64,000 bases of DNA from Hyphomonadaceae bacterium (GTDB lineage Bacteria > Pseudomonadota > Alphaproteobacteria > Caulobacterales > Hyphomonadaceae). Below the pieces are notes generated by a model. That model did not search any database, was not told where the DNA came from, and saw only the letters and a list, made by a program, of their open reading frames with translations. The stretch is taken from positions 62,001 through 126,000 of the forward strand of contig JANSYM010000005.1 of the NCBI GenBank assembly GCA_024742355.1, written 5' to 3'. Positions 32,914 through 41,604 of this stretch are shown here, in pieces. The translations under genes were made by a program, and so were the position numbers. The first letter of the stretch is position 1; every line of letters starts with the position of its first letter.

Positions 32914-32928
32914 TTAAACACTGTTTAA
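32914..32928. promoter_or_regulatory. CtrA-type box / palindrome
   Basis: TTAAACACTGTTTAA is a perfect palindrome around a central C and also fits TTAA-N7-TTAA, the binding consensus of the cell-cycle regulator CtrA; a C follows as in the extended TTAAC form. It lies between the divergent DUF11-like and thermonuclease genes. Such a match is rare by chance in GC-rich DNA. Binding by CtrA is inferred. Confidence 0.55.
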
Positions 32929-33018
32929 CGCCGCCTCTGTTGATCGCACGCAGATGTGTTAAGCCAGTATGCAAACTTCTAAGGGGACTGGTCGAAGGGG
33001 ACAGATCGCAGAGGATCG

Positions 33019-33786
33019 ATGCCGCGCTGGGCTGTCTGGGGATTTGTCATTCTATTTGCGGGATGTGGCCGCGCCTCGCCCCTGCCGGACATGCAGCCCG
33101 GCGAAACCGGCCGGGTCGTCAATGTCATAGACGGCGATGCCCTGGTCCTCGATACGGGCCAGAGTGTGCGGCTGGTCTCGATCGAAGCGCCGGCGCTGTA
33201 TCCCCGCGAGCGAGACGCAGACCCTTATGCGGCGGAGAGCGCGCGAATCCTGGAAGACCTCGCTCTCGGTCGCCGGGTGCAGCTCTACTATCCCGGCATC
33301 ACGCGAGACCGCTATGATCGCGCACTGGCCCATGTTGTGACCATTGACGGCGCGGGTCCGGAGGTCTGGCTCAATGCGGTGATGCTGGAACGCGGCGGCG
33401 CCTGGGTGCGGCTTTATCCGGACACGGCGGCACGCGGCGACGATTTGCTGACGCTTGAAACACAAGCACGGCAGGCGGAGGCGGGCTTGTGGTCAACTCC
33501 AACCTATCGTGTGACTGACGCTGCAGCCGTGCCGATCGAAACGCGCGGATTCAGGCTCGTTCGCGCGCAACTGGGCATCGCGCTTCCGATCCCTCCGGAG
33601 ACGCCCTATCCCCCGACATGCCGCCGCAGCCTGGAAGGCGCTGACCTGACACTCGGTATTCGCAATGACGCGCGGACCGCCTGCGGCCTGGCCGTCGGGA
33701 CGAAAGTCCTGGTGCGCGGATACATTGCCGATCAGGAACTGGACCTGACCTATCCCAGACATCTGGAAGTGATCGAAGCCGATTAG
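33019..33786 (+). CDS. Thermonuclease (SNase) family lipoprotein
   Basis: A 255-residue protein with lipobox FAGC (Cys16) and a staphylococcal-nuclease-like domain. Features are RVVNVIDGDALVLDTGQSVRLVSIEAPAL (metal Asp in DGD), YPRERDADPYAAESARILEDL, and DRYDRALAHV with the equivalent of the catalytic Arg. A second, unassigned ~70-residue C-terminal region with Cys residues (TCRRSLEG, TACGLAVG) may hold an OB-like fold. Lipid anchoring to the envelope is inferred. Its stop shares a 4-bp block with phaB. Confidence 0.82.
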   Translation: MPRWAVWGFVILFAGCGRASPLPDMQPGETGRVVNVIDGDALVLDTGQSVRLVSIEAPALYPRERDADPYAAESARILEDLALGRRVQLYYPGITRDRYDRALAHVVTIDGAGPEVWLNAVMLERGGAWVRLYPDTAARGDDLLTLETQARQAEAGLWSTPTYRVTDAAAVPIETRGFRLVRAQLGIALPIPPETPYPPTCRRSLEGADLTLGIRNDARTACGLAVGTKVLVRGYIADQELDLTYPRHLEVIEAD

Positions 33787-34508
33787 CCCGCGATATATTG
33801 CGCGCCATTCACGGTCATCGTTGCACCGGTAATGAAGGCCGCATCCTCGCTTGCGAGATAAGTGCACATGGACGCGATTTCCTCCGCCTTGCCGAGCCGG
33901 CCGACCGGCACTGTGGCGATGATGCTCTCAAGCACTTTTTCAGGCACGGCGCGCACCATGTCGGTATCGATATAGCCGGGACACACGACGTTCACGGTGA
34001 TGCCTTTCTTGGCCCCTTCCTGGGCCAGGGCCTTGGTGAAGCCGATCAGGCCCGCCTTGGCCGCAGAGTAATTGACCTGGCCGAACTGTCCCTTCTGGCC
34101 ATTGATCGAAGAGATGTTTATGACCCGGCCAAATCCGCGTTCGCGCATGCCTTCCCAGACCTGACGGGTGACATTGAAGGCGGAATCCAGATCGACCGCG
34201 ATCACTTTTCGCCACTGCTCCGCGCTCATCTTGTGAAATGGGCCGTCCCAGGTGATGCCGGCATTGTTGACGACCACATCAATCGGTCCGAGATCATTTT
34301 CAATTTGCGCCAGTCCGGCGCCAACCGCGTCGAAGTCGGAGACATCGAACTTGTAGCATTTGACCCCGGTCTCTTGCTCGCAGGCCTTGGCCGCTTCGTC
34401 ATTGCCGCCATAATTTGCCGCAACCTTGTATCCAGCCGCCTTGAGCCCCTTGCTGATCGCCAGCCCGATGCCGCGCGTGCCCCCCGTTACCAGCGCTGTT
34501 CTGGACAT
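33783..34508 (-). CDS. phaB: Acetoacetyl-CoA reductase
   Basis: NADPH-dependent reduction of acetoacetyl-CoA to 3-hydroxybutyryl-CoA for PHA synthesis. The 241-residue SDR has TGGTRGIGLAIS, NNAGITWDGPFHKM, INISSINGQKGQFGQVNYSAAKAGLIGF with Ser-Tyr-Lys catalytic residues, and VCPGYIDTDMV, all typical of PhaB. GGAGGGAA before ATG 34508 fixes the start over the longer frame. Divergent from phaR, with a 16-bp palindrome in between. Confidence 0.94.
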   Translation of the reverse strand: MSRTALVTGGTRGIGLAISKGLKAAGYKVAANYGGNDEAAKACEQETGVKCYKFDVSDFDAVGAGLAQIENDLGPIDVVVNNAGITWDGPFHKMSAEQWRKVIAVDLDSAFNVTRQVWEGMRERGFGRVINISSINGQKGQFGQVNYSAAKAGLIGFTKALAQEGAKKGITVNVVCPGYIDTDMVRAVPEKVLESIIATVPVGRLGKAEEIASMCTYLASEDAAFITGATMTVNGAQYIAG

Positions 34509-34523
34509 GATCTTCCCTCCGTA

Positions 34524-34539
34524 TATGCTGCGCAGCATA
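34524..34539. promoter_or_regulatory. Candidate PhaR operator
   Basis: TATGCTGCGCAGCATA is a perfect 16-bp palindrome just upstream of phaB, followed by another TTTGCTGCGA at 34542-34551. Alphaproteobacterial PhaR binds CTGC/GCAG-type sites, and phaR is the divergent neighbour, so repression of phaB and perhaps autoregulation is proposed. Confidence 0.6.
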
Positions 34540-34681
34540 AAATTTGCTGCGACCGCTCAATCAGATGTAAGCACGTATCTGGCAGAAAGCGCAATCGGAC
34601 TTTCGCCCGGAGGTTGGCTTACTCCCTTCAGAACTGATCGGCGGCAAAGAAATTGGCGCATGCCTTAAGAAAGGGCAGGAC

Positions 34682-35257
34682 ATGGCAAAATCGAATGGTG
34701 CAAGCGACACCGTGATCATCAAGAAGTACGCCAATCGGCGCCTCTATGACACGTCCACCTCATCCTATGTCACGCTCGACCACCTGTCAGAACTGGTGCG
34801 CCGGGAAGTCGATTTCGAAGTCGTCGACGCCAAGTCGGGCGAAGACCTGACCCGGCAAGTGCTGACGCAGATTATCTTCGAAAAAGAGAATAAGGGCGAA
34901 GGCGCCCTGCCGGTGAACTTTCTGCGCAAGCTGATCGGGTTCTATGGCGGCGGCTCTCAAACCTTGCTGCCGGCCTGGCTCGAAATGAGCATGAACAGTT
35001 TTGCCGAAAGCCAGGAACGCTGGAGCAAGGCGATGGGCGGCAACAATCCGTTCGCGCTGGTCGAAAAGCAGACCCGCGCGAATATGGAAATGTTCGAAAA
35101 CGCTGTGCGCATGTTCACGCCGGGTCTCACCTCACGCAAATCCAAGCGCGGTCAGAAAGGACGTTCTGCGTCAGCCAGTGACGAGGCCGTGGAACTGCTA
35201 CGCGCGCAAATGGAAGCGATGCAGGAACAGCTCAACGCGCTGTCGCGCAAGCACTGA
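34682..35257 (+). CDS. phaR: Polyhydroxyalkanoate synthesis repressor
   Basis: A 191-residue DNA-binding PHA sensor. The N-terminal block VIIKKYANRRLYDTSTSSYVTLDHLSELV is the conserved DNA-binding domain; a PHB accumulation regulatory domain follows (VLTQIIFEKENKGEGALPVNFLRKLI). The C-terminus is basic with a short coiled coil (ELLRAQMEAMQEQLNALSRK). PhaR represses phasin and PHA genes until released by nascent polymer. Divergent from phaB; no phaC or phaA is in the window. Confidence 0.95.
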   Translation: MAKSNGASDTVIIKKYANRRLYDTSTSSYVTLDHLSELVRREVDFEVVDAKSGEDLTRQVLTQIIFEKENKGEGALPVNFLRKLIGFYGGGSQTLLPAWLEMSMNSFAESQERWSKAMGGNNPFALVEKQTRANMEMFENAVRMFTPGLTSRKSKRGQKGRSASASDEAVELLRAQMEAMQEQLNALSRKH

Positions 35258-35265
35258 GCTCTGAC

Positions 35266-35916
35266 TTAGTTCAAAGGCAAAACGGCGACGACTTCGCCAA
35301 CATCCTGTTCGTGGAGCAAGACGGCACAGGTCTGATCGCAGGCCACCGGGAAGGATTCATCCTTGCCCATCCACAGACCCAGAGACTCCGTACGCGTCAC
35401 CGGATTGACCATACCAGTCTGATTGGCATCGCCGCTCAGATACTCAACCATGGTCAGTTCCAACGCTTCGGAGGACTCCCCGAGCACACGAATGTCCTGG
35501 CCATCCCAGAACAGGCTCGGCGCAGCGTCATCACGTACATCCAGCCGAGCGCTGATATTTCGGCGAATGTCCTTCTTCCGGGTTCCCGGGCATTCCTTGG
35601 CGCCATCATAAAAGGATTGCGGTGTGTATGGCGCGCGCAGGCTGAGGCGATCCGTATAGGACATCTGACGCTCTTTCGCCGCTGGCAGGGCCATTGGATC
35701 AGGGTCGCCAAGATAATCCCAGTAATTGACGGTCCAGGTGAGGACAAAAATATCGTCCCGTTCGGCGCTCATCTGCTTCATCGTGCGGTGCGCTTTCGGG
35801 CAAGCCGGGCAATTCTGATTGGCAAACAATTCAACCAGAACCGGCCGGTCGGCCTCGGCGGCAGCAGATCCCAGCAAGGAAATCGCTAATAAAACAGGGG
35901 CGAAGAAACGCATCAT
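35266..35916 (-). CDS. DUF1223 family thioredoxin-fold protein
   Basis: A secreted protein of about 216 residues. The signal peptide MRFFAPVLLAISLLGSAAA is followed by VLVELFANQNCPACPKAHRTM, a thioredoxin-like CPAC motif. FVLTWTVNYWDYLGDPDPMALP and the YTPQSFYDG motif are typical of DUF1223. Role unknown, likely periplasmic redox or copper-related in the wider family. ATG 35916 and 35913 are both possible. Both lie in the loop of a 14-bp hairpin that looks like the acnA terminator, whose 3' arm encodes residues R-F-F-A-P. Confidence 0.85.
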   Translation of the reverse strand: MMRFFAPVLLAISLLGSAAAEADRPVLVELFANQNCPACPKAHRTMKQMSAERDDIFVLTWTVNYWDYLGDPDPMALPAAKERQMSYTDRLSLRAPYTPQSFYDGAKECPGTRKKDIRRNISARLDVRDDAAPSLFWDGQDIRVLGESSEALELTMVEYLSGDANQTGMVNPVTRTESLGLWMGKDESFPVACDQTCAVLLHEQDVGEVVAVLPLN

Positions 35917-35944
35917 GACAGTCTCATAACCGTTTCTTCGCCCC
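35897..35944 (-). terminator. Terminator-like hairpin overlapping the DUF1223 start
   Basis: Perfect 14-bp arms GGGGCGAAGAAACG and its complement flank a 20-base loop. On the minus strand the second arm is followed by TGTTTTATT, the shape of an intrinsic terminator for acnA, yet that arm and tail are the first codons of the DUF1223 gene. The start codons are in the loop. It may act as an attenuator. Confidence 0.6.
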
Positions 35945-35975
35945 AGGATCAATTCACTAGGCTGTGAAGGCTGCG

Positions 35976-38663
35976 TTAGGCCGCCTCATTCGCCAGGTTG
36001 CGCAGGACGTAATGCAGGATGCCGCCATTGCGATAATAGTCGAGTTCATTGTCGGTATCGATGCGCACCGTCGTGTTGGCCGTGACTTTCGATCCGTCCG
36101 CCTTGGTGATCTGAACTTCAACACGCTGACGCGGCTGAATGTCATTGATGCCTTCGATGGAGACTTGCTCGTCGCCCTTGAGGCCAAGCGATTCCCAGGT
36201 GACGCCTTCATCAAATTCGAGCGGCAGGACGCCCATACCGATCAGGTTGGAGCGGTGAATACGCTCGAACGAACCGGCGACGACGGCTTTGACGCCGAGC
36301 AGGACGGTGCCTTTGGCGGCCCAGTCACGCGAAGAGCCGTTGCCGTAGAGATTTCCGGCAAAGACCACGAGCGGCACATTGTCGTCCATGTAGCGCATCG
36401 CGGCATCATAGATCGCCATGCGGTCACCGCTTGGATGGTGGACGGTCACACCGCCCTCAACACCTGGCACCATCTGATTTTTGATTCGGATATTGGCGAA
36501 GGTGCCGCGCATCATTACTTCATGATTGCCACGACGCGAGCCGTAGGAGTTGAAGTCGAGGACGCCGACCTGGTTGCCTTGCAGATACTCACCTGCCGGG
36601 CTGGACGCCTTGATCGAACCCGCGGGCGAAATATGGTCCGTGGTGATTGAGTCGCCGAACAGAGCCAGGACTCGCGCATTATGGACATCGCCCGGCGCGT
36701 CCACATCCTTGGTCATGCCGTCAAAGTAAGGCGGGTTCTGAACATAGGTCGAACCCATCGGCCAACCATAGGTCTGACCACCTGAGACTTCGATATCCTG
36801 CCACATCGCATCGCCCTTGAAGACGTCGGAATAGCGTTCGGCAAACATTTTCGGGGTGACGCACTCGGCCATGATTTCGGCAATCTCGTGCGAGCTTGGC
36901 CAGATGTCTTTCAGATAGACATCATTGCCATCCTTGTCCTGACCAAGCGGCTCTGTGGTGATGTTGATCTTCAGCGAGCCCGCAATCGCGTAAGCCACGA
37001 CCAGCGGCGGCGAGGCAAGATAGTTGGCCTTGATGTCAGGACCGATGCGGCCTTCGAAGTTACGATTGCCCGACAGGACCGAGCAGGACACGAGGTTGCC
37101 GTCGGCAATGGCTTTCGAAATCTCAGGCTGCAGTGGACCGGAATTACCGATACAGGTCGTGCAGCCATAGCCAACCAGGTTGAACCCGAGCGCATTGAGG
37201 TCATCGGTCAGGTTGGCCTTGTCGAGATAGTCGGTGACAACTTGCGATCCCGGCGCGAGCGAGGTTTTCACCCATGGCTTGCGATTAAGGCCGAGCGCAG
37301 CCGCCTTGCGAGCGACGAGGCCAGCCGCGATCAGCACGCTTGGGTTCGATGTATTGGTGCAGGACGTAATCGCCGCGATGAAGACATCGCCATGCGTGAC
37401 GGAGAAATCCTCGCCTTCGACCTGAACGCTGGTCGCATCGTCTGCAGCGGTACCGAATTCCTTGACCATGGCCTCGGCGAACCGGGTGTCGGCCTCTGAT
37501 AGAAGGACCTGATCCTGCGGACGCTTTGGACCGGAAATGCTTGGCACCACGGTCGACAGGTCAAGTTCGATCGTGTCGGTAAAGACAGGATCGGCCATGT
37601 CCGGGCGCCAGTAGCCCTGGGCCTTGGCATAGGCTTCGACGAGCGCGATGCGGTCATCGTCACGGCCGGTATTGGTGAGGTATTTGATCGTGTCCTGATC
37701 AACCGGAAAGAAGGCGCACGTGGAGCCAAATTCCGGGGACATATTGGACAGGGTCGCCTGATCTTCGAGGGTCAGATTTGACAGGCCCGGGCCGAAGAAT
37801 TCGGTGAACTTCGCAACCACGCCATAATCGCGCATCATCTTGGTGACGGTCAACACCAGATCGGTCGCCGTCGCGCCTTCGGGCAGTTTTCCAGTGAGTT
37901 TGAAGCCGATGACTTCCGGGATGAGCATGGAAACCGGTTGCCCAAGCATCGCCGCTTCGGCTTCGATACCGCCAACGCCCCAGCCGAGAACCGACAGGCC
38001 ATTGATCATGGTCGTGTGGGAATCCGTACCAACGCAGGTGTCCGGATAAGCGACGGTCTCGCCGTCAACATCGCGGGTCCAGACGGTCTGGCCGAGATAT
38101 TCGAGATTGACCTGGTGGCAAATGCCGGTGCCCGGAGGGACAACGCGGAAATTCTCGAACGCGGTCGAACCCCAGCGCAGGAACTCATAGCGCTCCTGAT
38201 TGCGCTTGTATTCAATGTCGACATTCTTCTTGAACGAGTCCGGTCCGGCAAAATTGTCGACCATGACCGAGTGATCGATGACCAAGTCCACAGGCACTTG
38301 CGGGTTGATCGCATCCGCGCTGGCGCCGAGATTCTGGGCTGCATCCCGCATCGCTGCGAGATCGACCACAGCCGGGACACCGGTAAAGTCCTGCATCAGC
38401 ACGCGTGCCGGGCGGTACGCGATCTCGTGTGTGACCTTGCCGCCATTGTCGATCCAGGTCTTGAACGCGGTGATATCGTCCTTGGTGACCGTCGTGCCAT
38501 CCTCGTTTCGGAGCATGTTCTCGAGCAGAACCTTCAAGGAGGCCGGGAGTTTGGAGACATCCCCGAGGCCGTTTTCAGCTGCGGCATTGAGGGAGTAGTA
38601 AGTGTAATCCTTACCGTTTACGGTAAGCGTCTGGCGGGCCTTGAAACTGTCGAGGGAAGGCAT
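35976..38663 (-). CDS. acnA: Aconitate hydratase A
   Basis: Interconverts citrate and isocitrate in the TCA cycle. The 895-residue protein has the AcnA/IRP layout: [33 protein letters not shown] with the first cluster Cys, [20 protein letters not shown] with the second, [14 protein letters not shown] with the paired Cys, and the swivel domain [24 protein letters not shown] precedes the ATG. A single-gene unit ending near the hairpin at 35897-35944. Confidence 0.97.
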   Translation of the reverse strand: MPSLDSFKARQTLTVNGKDYTYYSLNAAAENGLGDVSKLPASLKVLLENMLRNEDGTTVTKDDITAFKTWIDNGGKVTHEIAYRPARVLMQDFTGVPAVVDLAAMRDAAQNLGASADAINPQVPVDLVIDHSVMVDNFAGPDSFKKNVDIEYKRNQERYEFLRWGSTAFENFRVVPPGTGICHQVNLEYLGQTVWTRDVDGETVAYPDTCVGTDSHTTMINGLSVLGWGVGGIEAEAAMLGQPVSMLIPEVIGFKLTGKLPEGATATDLVLTVTKMMRDYGVVAKFTEFFGPGLSNLTLEDQATLSNMSPEFGSTCAFFPVDQDTIKYLTNTGRDDDRIALVEAYAKAQGYWRPDMADPVFTDTIELDLSTVVPSISGPKRPQDQVLLSEADTRFAEAMVKEFGTAADDATSVQVEGEDFSVTHGDVFIAAITSCTNTSNPSVLIAAGLVARKAAALGLNRKPWVKTSLAPGSQVVTDYLDKANLTDDLNALGFNLVGYGCTTCIGNSGPLQPEISKAIADGNLVSCSVLSGNRNFEGRIGPDIKANYLASPPLVVAYAIAGSLKINITTEPLGQDKDGNDVYLKDIWPSSHEIAEIMAECVTPKMFAERYSDVFKGDAMWQDIEVSGGQTYGWPMGSTYVQNPPYFDGMTKDVDAPGDVHNARVLALFGDSITTDHISPAGSIKASSPAGEYLQGNQVGVLDFNSYGSRRGNHEVMMRGTFANIRIKNQMVPGVEGGVTVHHPSGDRMAIYDAAMRYMDDNVPLVVFAGNLYGNGSSRDWAAKGTVLLGVKAVVAGSFERIHRSNLIGMGVLPLEFDEGVTWESLGLKGDEQVSIEGINDIQPRQRVEVQITKADGSKVTANTTVRIDTDNELDYYRNGGILHYVLRNLANEAA

Positions 38664-38810
38664 GGGCGATCGGACCTCTCTTTTATGCGTGAATTCAGGC
38701 GCGTACGCGGGGCGTCGCGCGTCTCGCCCGCTTCCTATACCGGCTGTGGAAAAGACGCAATCGGCAGGAGATGCGGCGTATGGACAAGATGCCGCGACGG
38801 GAGATCAAGT

Positions 38811-39386
38811 TTGAGCGATCCAGTGTTGATTGCCGGCCACGGTCTCGGGGCGGTGCGCGGTGAACGTGTGCTGTTTCAAGACGTCTCGCTCGAAGCGGCG
38901 CCCGGCGAACTGATCCTGCTGCGCGGGGCCAATGGCTCTGGCAAGACGACCCTGCTCCGGCAATTGGCGGGCCTGTCCGAACCGCAGGCCGGAACGGTTG
39001 AGCGAACGGTCCTGCATCACTGGATCGGGCACACCAATGGCCTCAAGGCGCATGAGACGCCGCGCTCGCACCTCAGACATTGGGCGCGAGTCTGGGGCGG
39101 CGATACAGATATTGCTGCTATTCTCACCGAAATGGGCCTGAAACGGCCCGCTAATGTGCCGAGCCGCATGCTCTCGGCCGGGCAGAAAAGGCGCACCGCG
39201 CTGTCGCGCCTGCGCTTGCAGGATCGCGAATTGTGGTTGCTGGATGAGCCCTTCAATGCGCTCGACACAGACGGACAGGCGCGGCTGGCGAATATGATTG
39301 AGTCCCACCGGGCTGCAGGCGGCAGCGTGATCGCGGCCTTGCACGGCGACGCCCCCATCGAGGCAACCCGTGAGGTCGAGCTGTGA
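38811..39386 (+). CDS. ccmA: Heme exporter ATP-binding protein
   Basis: ATPase of the CcmABCD complex that releases holo-CcmE during cytochrome c maturation. The 191-residue ABC protein has Walker A GANGSGKTT, signature MLSAGQKRR (LSxGQ form) and Walker B LWLLDEPFNALD. The start is TTG 38811, with GGGAG about seven bases upstream; the frame is open further upstream antisense to acnA but unlikely coding. The ccmB GTG overlaps the stop by 4 bp. Confidence 0.94.
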   Translation: MSDPVLIAGHGLGAVRGERVLFQDVSLEAAPGELILLRGANGSGKTTLLRQLAGLSEPQAGTVERTVLHHWIGHTNGLKAHETPRSHLRHWARVWGGDTDIAAILTEMGLKRPANVPSRMLSAGQKRRTALSRLRLQDRELWLLDEPFNALDTDGQARLANMIESHRAAGGSVIAALHGDAPIEATREVEL

Positions 39387-40045
39387 CGGCACCCGCCCCG
39401 CTCCTCTCCGCGTTCCGGCAAGCGTTTTCGGAGGCCTGGGCCTCCGGCGCCGGGCTTCTTTTGCCGCTTGGATTCTTTGCCGGGACCGCGACCCTGGTTC
39501 CATTTACGCTCGGCGGCGAGGCAGATCTGCTCAGCCGCGTCGGCCCCGGCATTCTCTGGCTGGCCCTGGCGCTGTCTTCCATGGTTACGTTGGAACGTGT
39601 GTTTCAGGCCGACTTGCAAGACGGCGCGCTTGATCTCTGGCTACAGGATACCGGATCGATTTCGCTCGTCGCAGCGATCAAAACTTTGACGCATTGGCTG
39701 GTCTCAGGATTTCCGTTGGTTCTGATGACCCCGCTCATCGGGTTCATGTTGGGCGTACCGGCTGAGAAGATGATCCCGGCCATGTTGGGATACGCGATGG
39801 GTGGCCTGGTCTTCTTCCTCTGGGGCGGCGTTGCCGCTGCACTCTCTGCAAGTGTCGCCCGCGGCGGCCTGCTGATCGCGCTGATCGCGCTGCCGCTCTA
39901 TGTGCCGGCATTGATCTTTGGCGTGCAGATGGTCGACGCAGGTGTCGACAGTCCGAGTTTCCTGTTCCTTTGCGCCTGCACGCTGTTTGCGCTTGGTGTC
40001 GCACCCGCTGCCATGGGCGCTGCTTTGCGGTTGGCGGCGGAGTAG
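39383..40045 (+). CDS. ccmB: Heme exporter membrane protein CcmB
   Basis: A 220-residue membrane subunit of the CcmABCD complex with about six helices. It begins FRQAFSEAWASGAGLLLPLGFF and has the family block PGILWLALALSSMVTLERVFQADLQDGALD. Start GTG 39383 within a GTGA overlap on ccmA. Gene order ccmA-ccmB-ccmC-ccmD supports the call. Confidence 0.94.
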   Translation: MTAPAPLLSAFRQAFSEAWASGAGLLLPLGFFAGTATLVPFTLGGEADLLSRVGPGILWLALALSSMVTLERVFQADLQDGALDLWLQDTGSISLVAAIKTLTHWLVSGFPLVLMTPLIGFMLGVPAEKMIPAMLGYAMGGLVFFLWGGVAAALSASVARGGLLIALIALPLYVPALIFGVQMVDAGVDSPSFLFLCACTLFALGVAPAAMGAALRLAAE

Positions 40046-40065
40046 AGGAAGGCTATCTGTCCAGC

Positions 40066-40833
40066 ATGCTGTCCTATCTCGCCAACCCTCTACGCTTCAT
40101 GCGATTCTCTCGCCTCGCCGTGCCGATCTGTTTCGCGCTTGGCGTACTGATGATTGGCTGGAGCCTGTATAATGGCCTGTTCATTGTGCCACCGGACGCA
40201 TTACAGGGCGGCGATCTGATCCGCGCCATGTTCACTCATGTGCCATCAGCCTGGCTCAGCATGGGCCTCTATGCGGCGCTCGCTGGAGCCAGTTTCGTCT
40301 GGTATATCTGGCGTCACGAACTTGCTGATGTCGCCGCGCGTGCGATCGCGCCGATTGGCGCCGGCTACACGGCTTTGTGCTTCATCACCGGGTCGATCTG
40401 GGGTCAGAAAGGTTGGGGCGCGGGGTGGCACAATCTCATTCTCGGCGACAGTCGCCTGATGTCTGTCCTGGTGATGCTGTTCCTGTTTCTTGGCTATATC
40501 GCGCTCCGGGCGGCCCTGGAAACTCGCCAGAAAGCAGCTCGCGCAGCCGCCATTCTGGCGCTGGTCGGGATCGTCAACGTTCCGATCATCAAAGTTTCAG
40601 TCGACATGTGGCAGACGACGACCATTCACCAGGAATCCAGTGTCCTGAAAATCGGCGGCTCGGAACCACGCGAAGACGATGAAGGCATGAATCCGGTCTA
40701 TCTGCAGCAGCTCTTATGGGGCTTTGGCGGGCATACGCTTCTGGCCTCTGCGATGATCTTGATGCTGATGCGAGCTGAGGTCTACACCCAGCAGGCTGAG
40801 CGCCAGCTCGCTTTGAAACTGGAGGAACGCTAG
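40066..40833 (+). CDS. ccmC: Heme handling protein CcmC with altered WWD motif
   Basis: Transfers heme to CcmE at the outer face of the inner membrane. The 255-residue protein has six helices and the conserved His in FTHVPSAW (His58) and TIHQESS (His188). The tryptophan-rich periplasmic motif, normally WGTWWxWDxRLTS, reads WGAGWHNLILGDSRLMS here (about 117-133), keeping one Trp and the Asp-x-Arg-Leu. ATG 40066 is chosen; GAGGAAGG lies 13 bases upstream, a wide gap. Confidence 0.9.
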   Translation: MLSYLANPLRFMRFSRLAVPICFALGVLMIGWSLYNGLFIVPPDALQGGDLIRAMFTHVPSAWLSMGLYAALAGASFVWYIWRHELADVAARAIAPIGAGYTALCFITGSIWGQKGWGAGWHNLILGDSRLMSVLVMLFLFLGYIALRAALETRQKAARAAAILALVGIVNVPIIKVSVDMWQTTTIHQESSVLKIGGSEPREDDEGMNPVYLQQLLWGFGGHTLLASAMILMLMRAEVYTQQAERQLALKLEER

Positions 40834-40835
40834 CC

Positions 40836-40985
40836 ATGCCGGATTATGGAAATACGGGCGTCTATGTCTGGTCCGTGACGATAATTGGCCTCGCGCTTCC
40901 TGCCCTAATGGCGGGCCTCAGCCTGATAAAAGTACATCTGTCGAAAGCGCGCCTGGAACGGCTGAGACAAGAAGACGACGCCTGA
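40836..40985 (+). CDS. ccmD: Heme exporter small protein CcmD
   Basis: A 49-residue protein: a short N-terminus (MPDYGNTGVYVW), one membrane helix (VTIIGLALPALMAGLSLI), and a charged tail ARLERLRQEDDA, the usual CcmD layout. It starts 2 bp after the ccmC stop, with GGAGG upstream inside ccmC. CcmD holds CcmC and CcmAB together and helps release holo-CcmE. No ccmE or ccmG follows; the next gene is convergent. Confidence 0.9.
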   Translation: MPDYGNTGVYVWSVTIIGLALPALMAGLSLIKVHLSKARLERLRQEDDA

Positions 40986-40989
40986 GGCG

Positions 40990-41499
40990 CTATTTCTTTT
41001 TCTTCTTTTTCTTCTTCTTTTTCTTTTTCGATTTGCGCGGCTCTTCTTCCTCTTCCTCATAGTCGCCGGAGATAATGGCGAGTGAGAGAAGCAGGCTTTC
41101 ACGTCTTGATTTGCGCAATTCCTCCGTGAGCAGCGAATCAGCGGTCATCACATCCGGCGCGGCCCCTTCAAAGGCCGCCCGGCCAGCATCCGTCAAGGAG
41201 ACCGCCTTTGCGCGAGCGTCCTCTTTGGACTTAACCCGCTGGACCATGCCGGTTTTTTCCATGCGTGAGACCATATCAGCAAGCGTGGAACGATCGATGC
41301 CAGTGACATCGACGAGGCTGGACTGACTTTGCCCATCCTCATCGTTCAGCGCCGCAAGCACAGCAAATTGGCGGATGGTCAGGCCTTTTTCTGCAAGTGC
41401 GTTTGCAGACTCATTCACCGCAGCTTGTTGCGCGCGATGCAATAGGTGTGTGACGGATCGCGCGAGCGTAAATTCCGGACTCGTCTCTTGCTTGCTCAT
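40990..41499 (-). CDS. MarR family regulator with poly-Glu/poly-Lys tail
   Basis: A 169-residue winged-helix repressor. The MarR core (residues ~10-140) has LTIRQFAVLAALNDEDGQSQSSLVDVTGIDRSTLADMVSRMEKTGMV and RAKAVSLTDAGRAAFEG. After residue 145 come six Glu in a row and then twelve Lys, an unusual charge block for this family. The tail is coded by a polypurine/polypyrimidine DNA tract. Ligand unknown. A TTAC-N6-GTAA site at 41529-41542, upstream, could be its operator. Confidence 0.88.
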   Translation of the reverse strand: MSKQETSPEFTLARSVTHLLHRAQQAAVNESANALAEKGLTIRQFAVLAALNDEDGQSQSSLVDVTGIDRSTLADMVSRMEKTGMVQRVKSKEDARAKAVSLTDAGRAAFEGAAPDVMTADSLLTEELRKSRRESLLLSLAIISGDYEEEEEEPRKSKKKKKKKKKKKK

Positions 41500-41528
41500 A
41501 CCCGCCGCCTTAGTTCCTGTTTCAGCCC

Positions 41529-41542
41529 TTACTGCACTGTAA
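41529..41542. promoter_or_regulatory. Possible MarR operator
   Basis: TTACTGCACTGTAA has matching TTAC/GTAA ends (10 of 14 positions symmetric) and lies 30 bp upstream of the MarR gene, between it and the divergent NUDIX gene. Weak evidence; inferred from position. Confidence 0.3.
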
Positions 41543-41604
41543 AAGCAAACTTACCGTGTGCAGATCAATCGAATTCTCCCATAAAGCGAGAGGCTGACAG
41601 AAAA

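Noticed and set aside
37938-38810. Long N-terminal extension of ccmA antisense to acnA
   Set aside because: ccmA begins at TTG 38811 with a ribosome site; the extension is the complement of aconitase codons.
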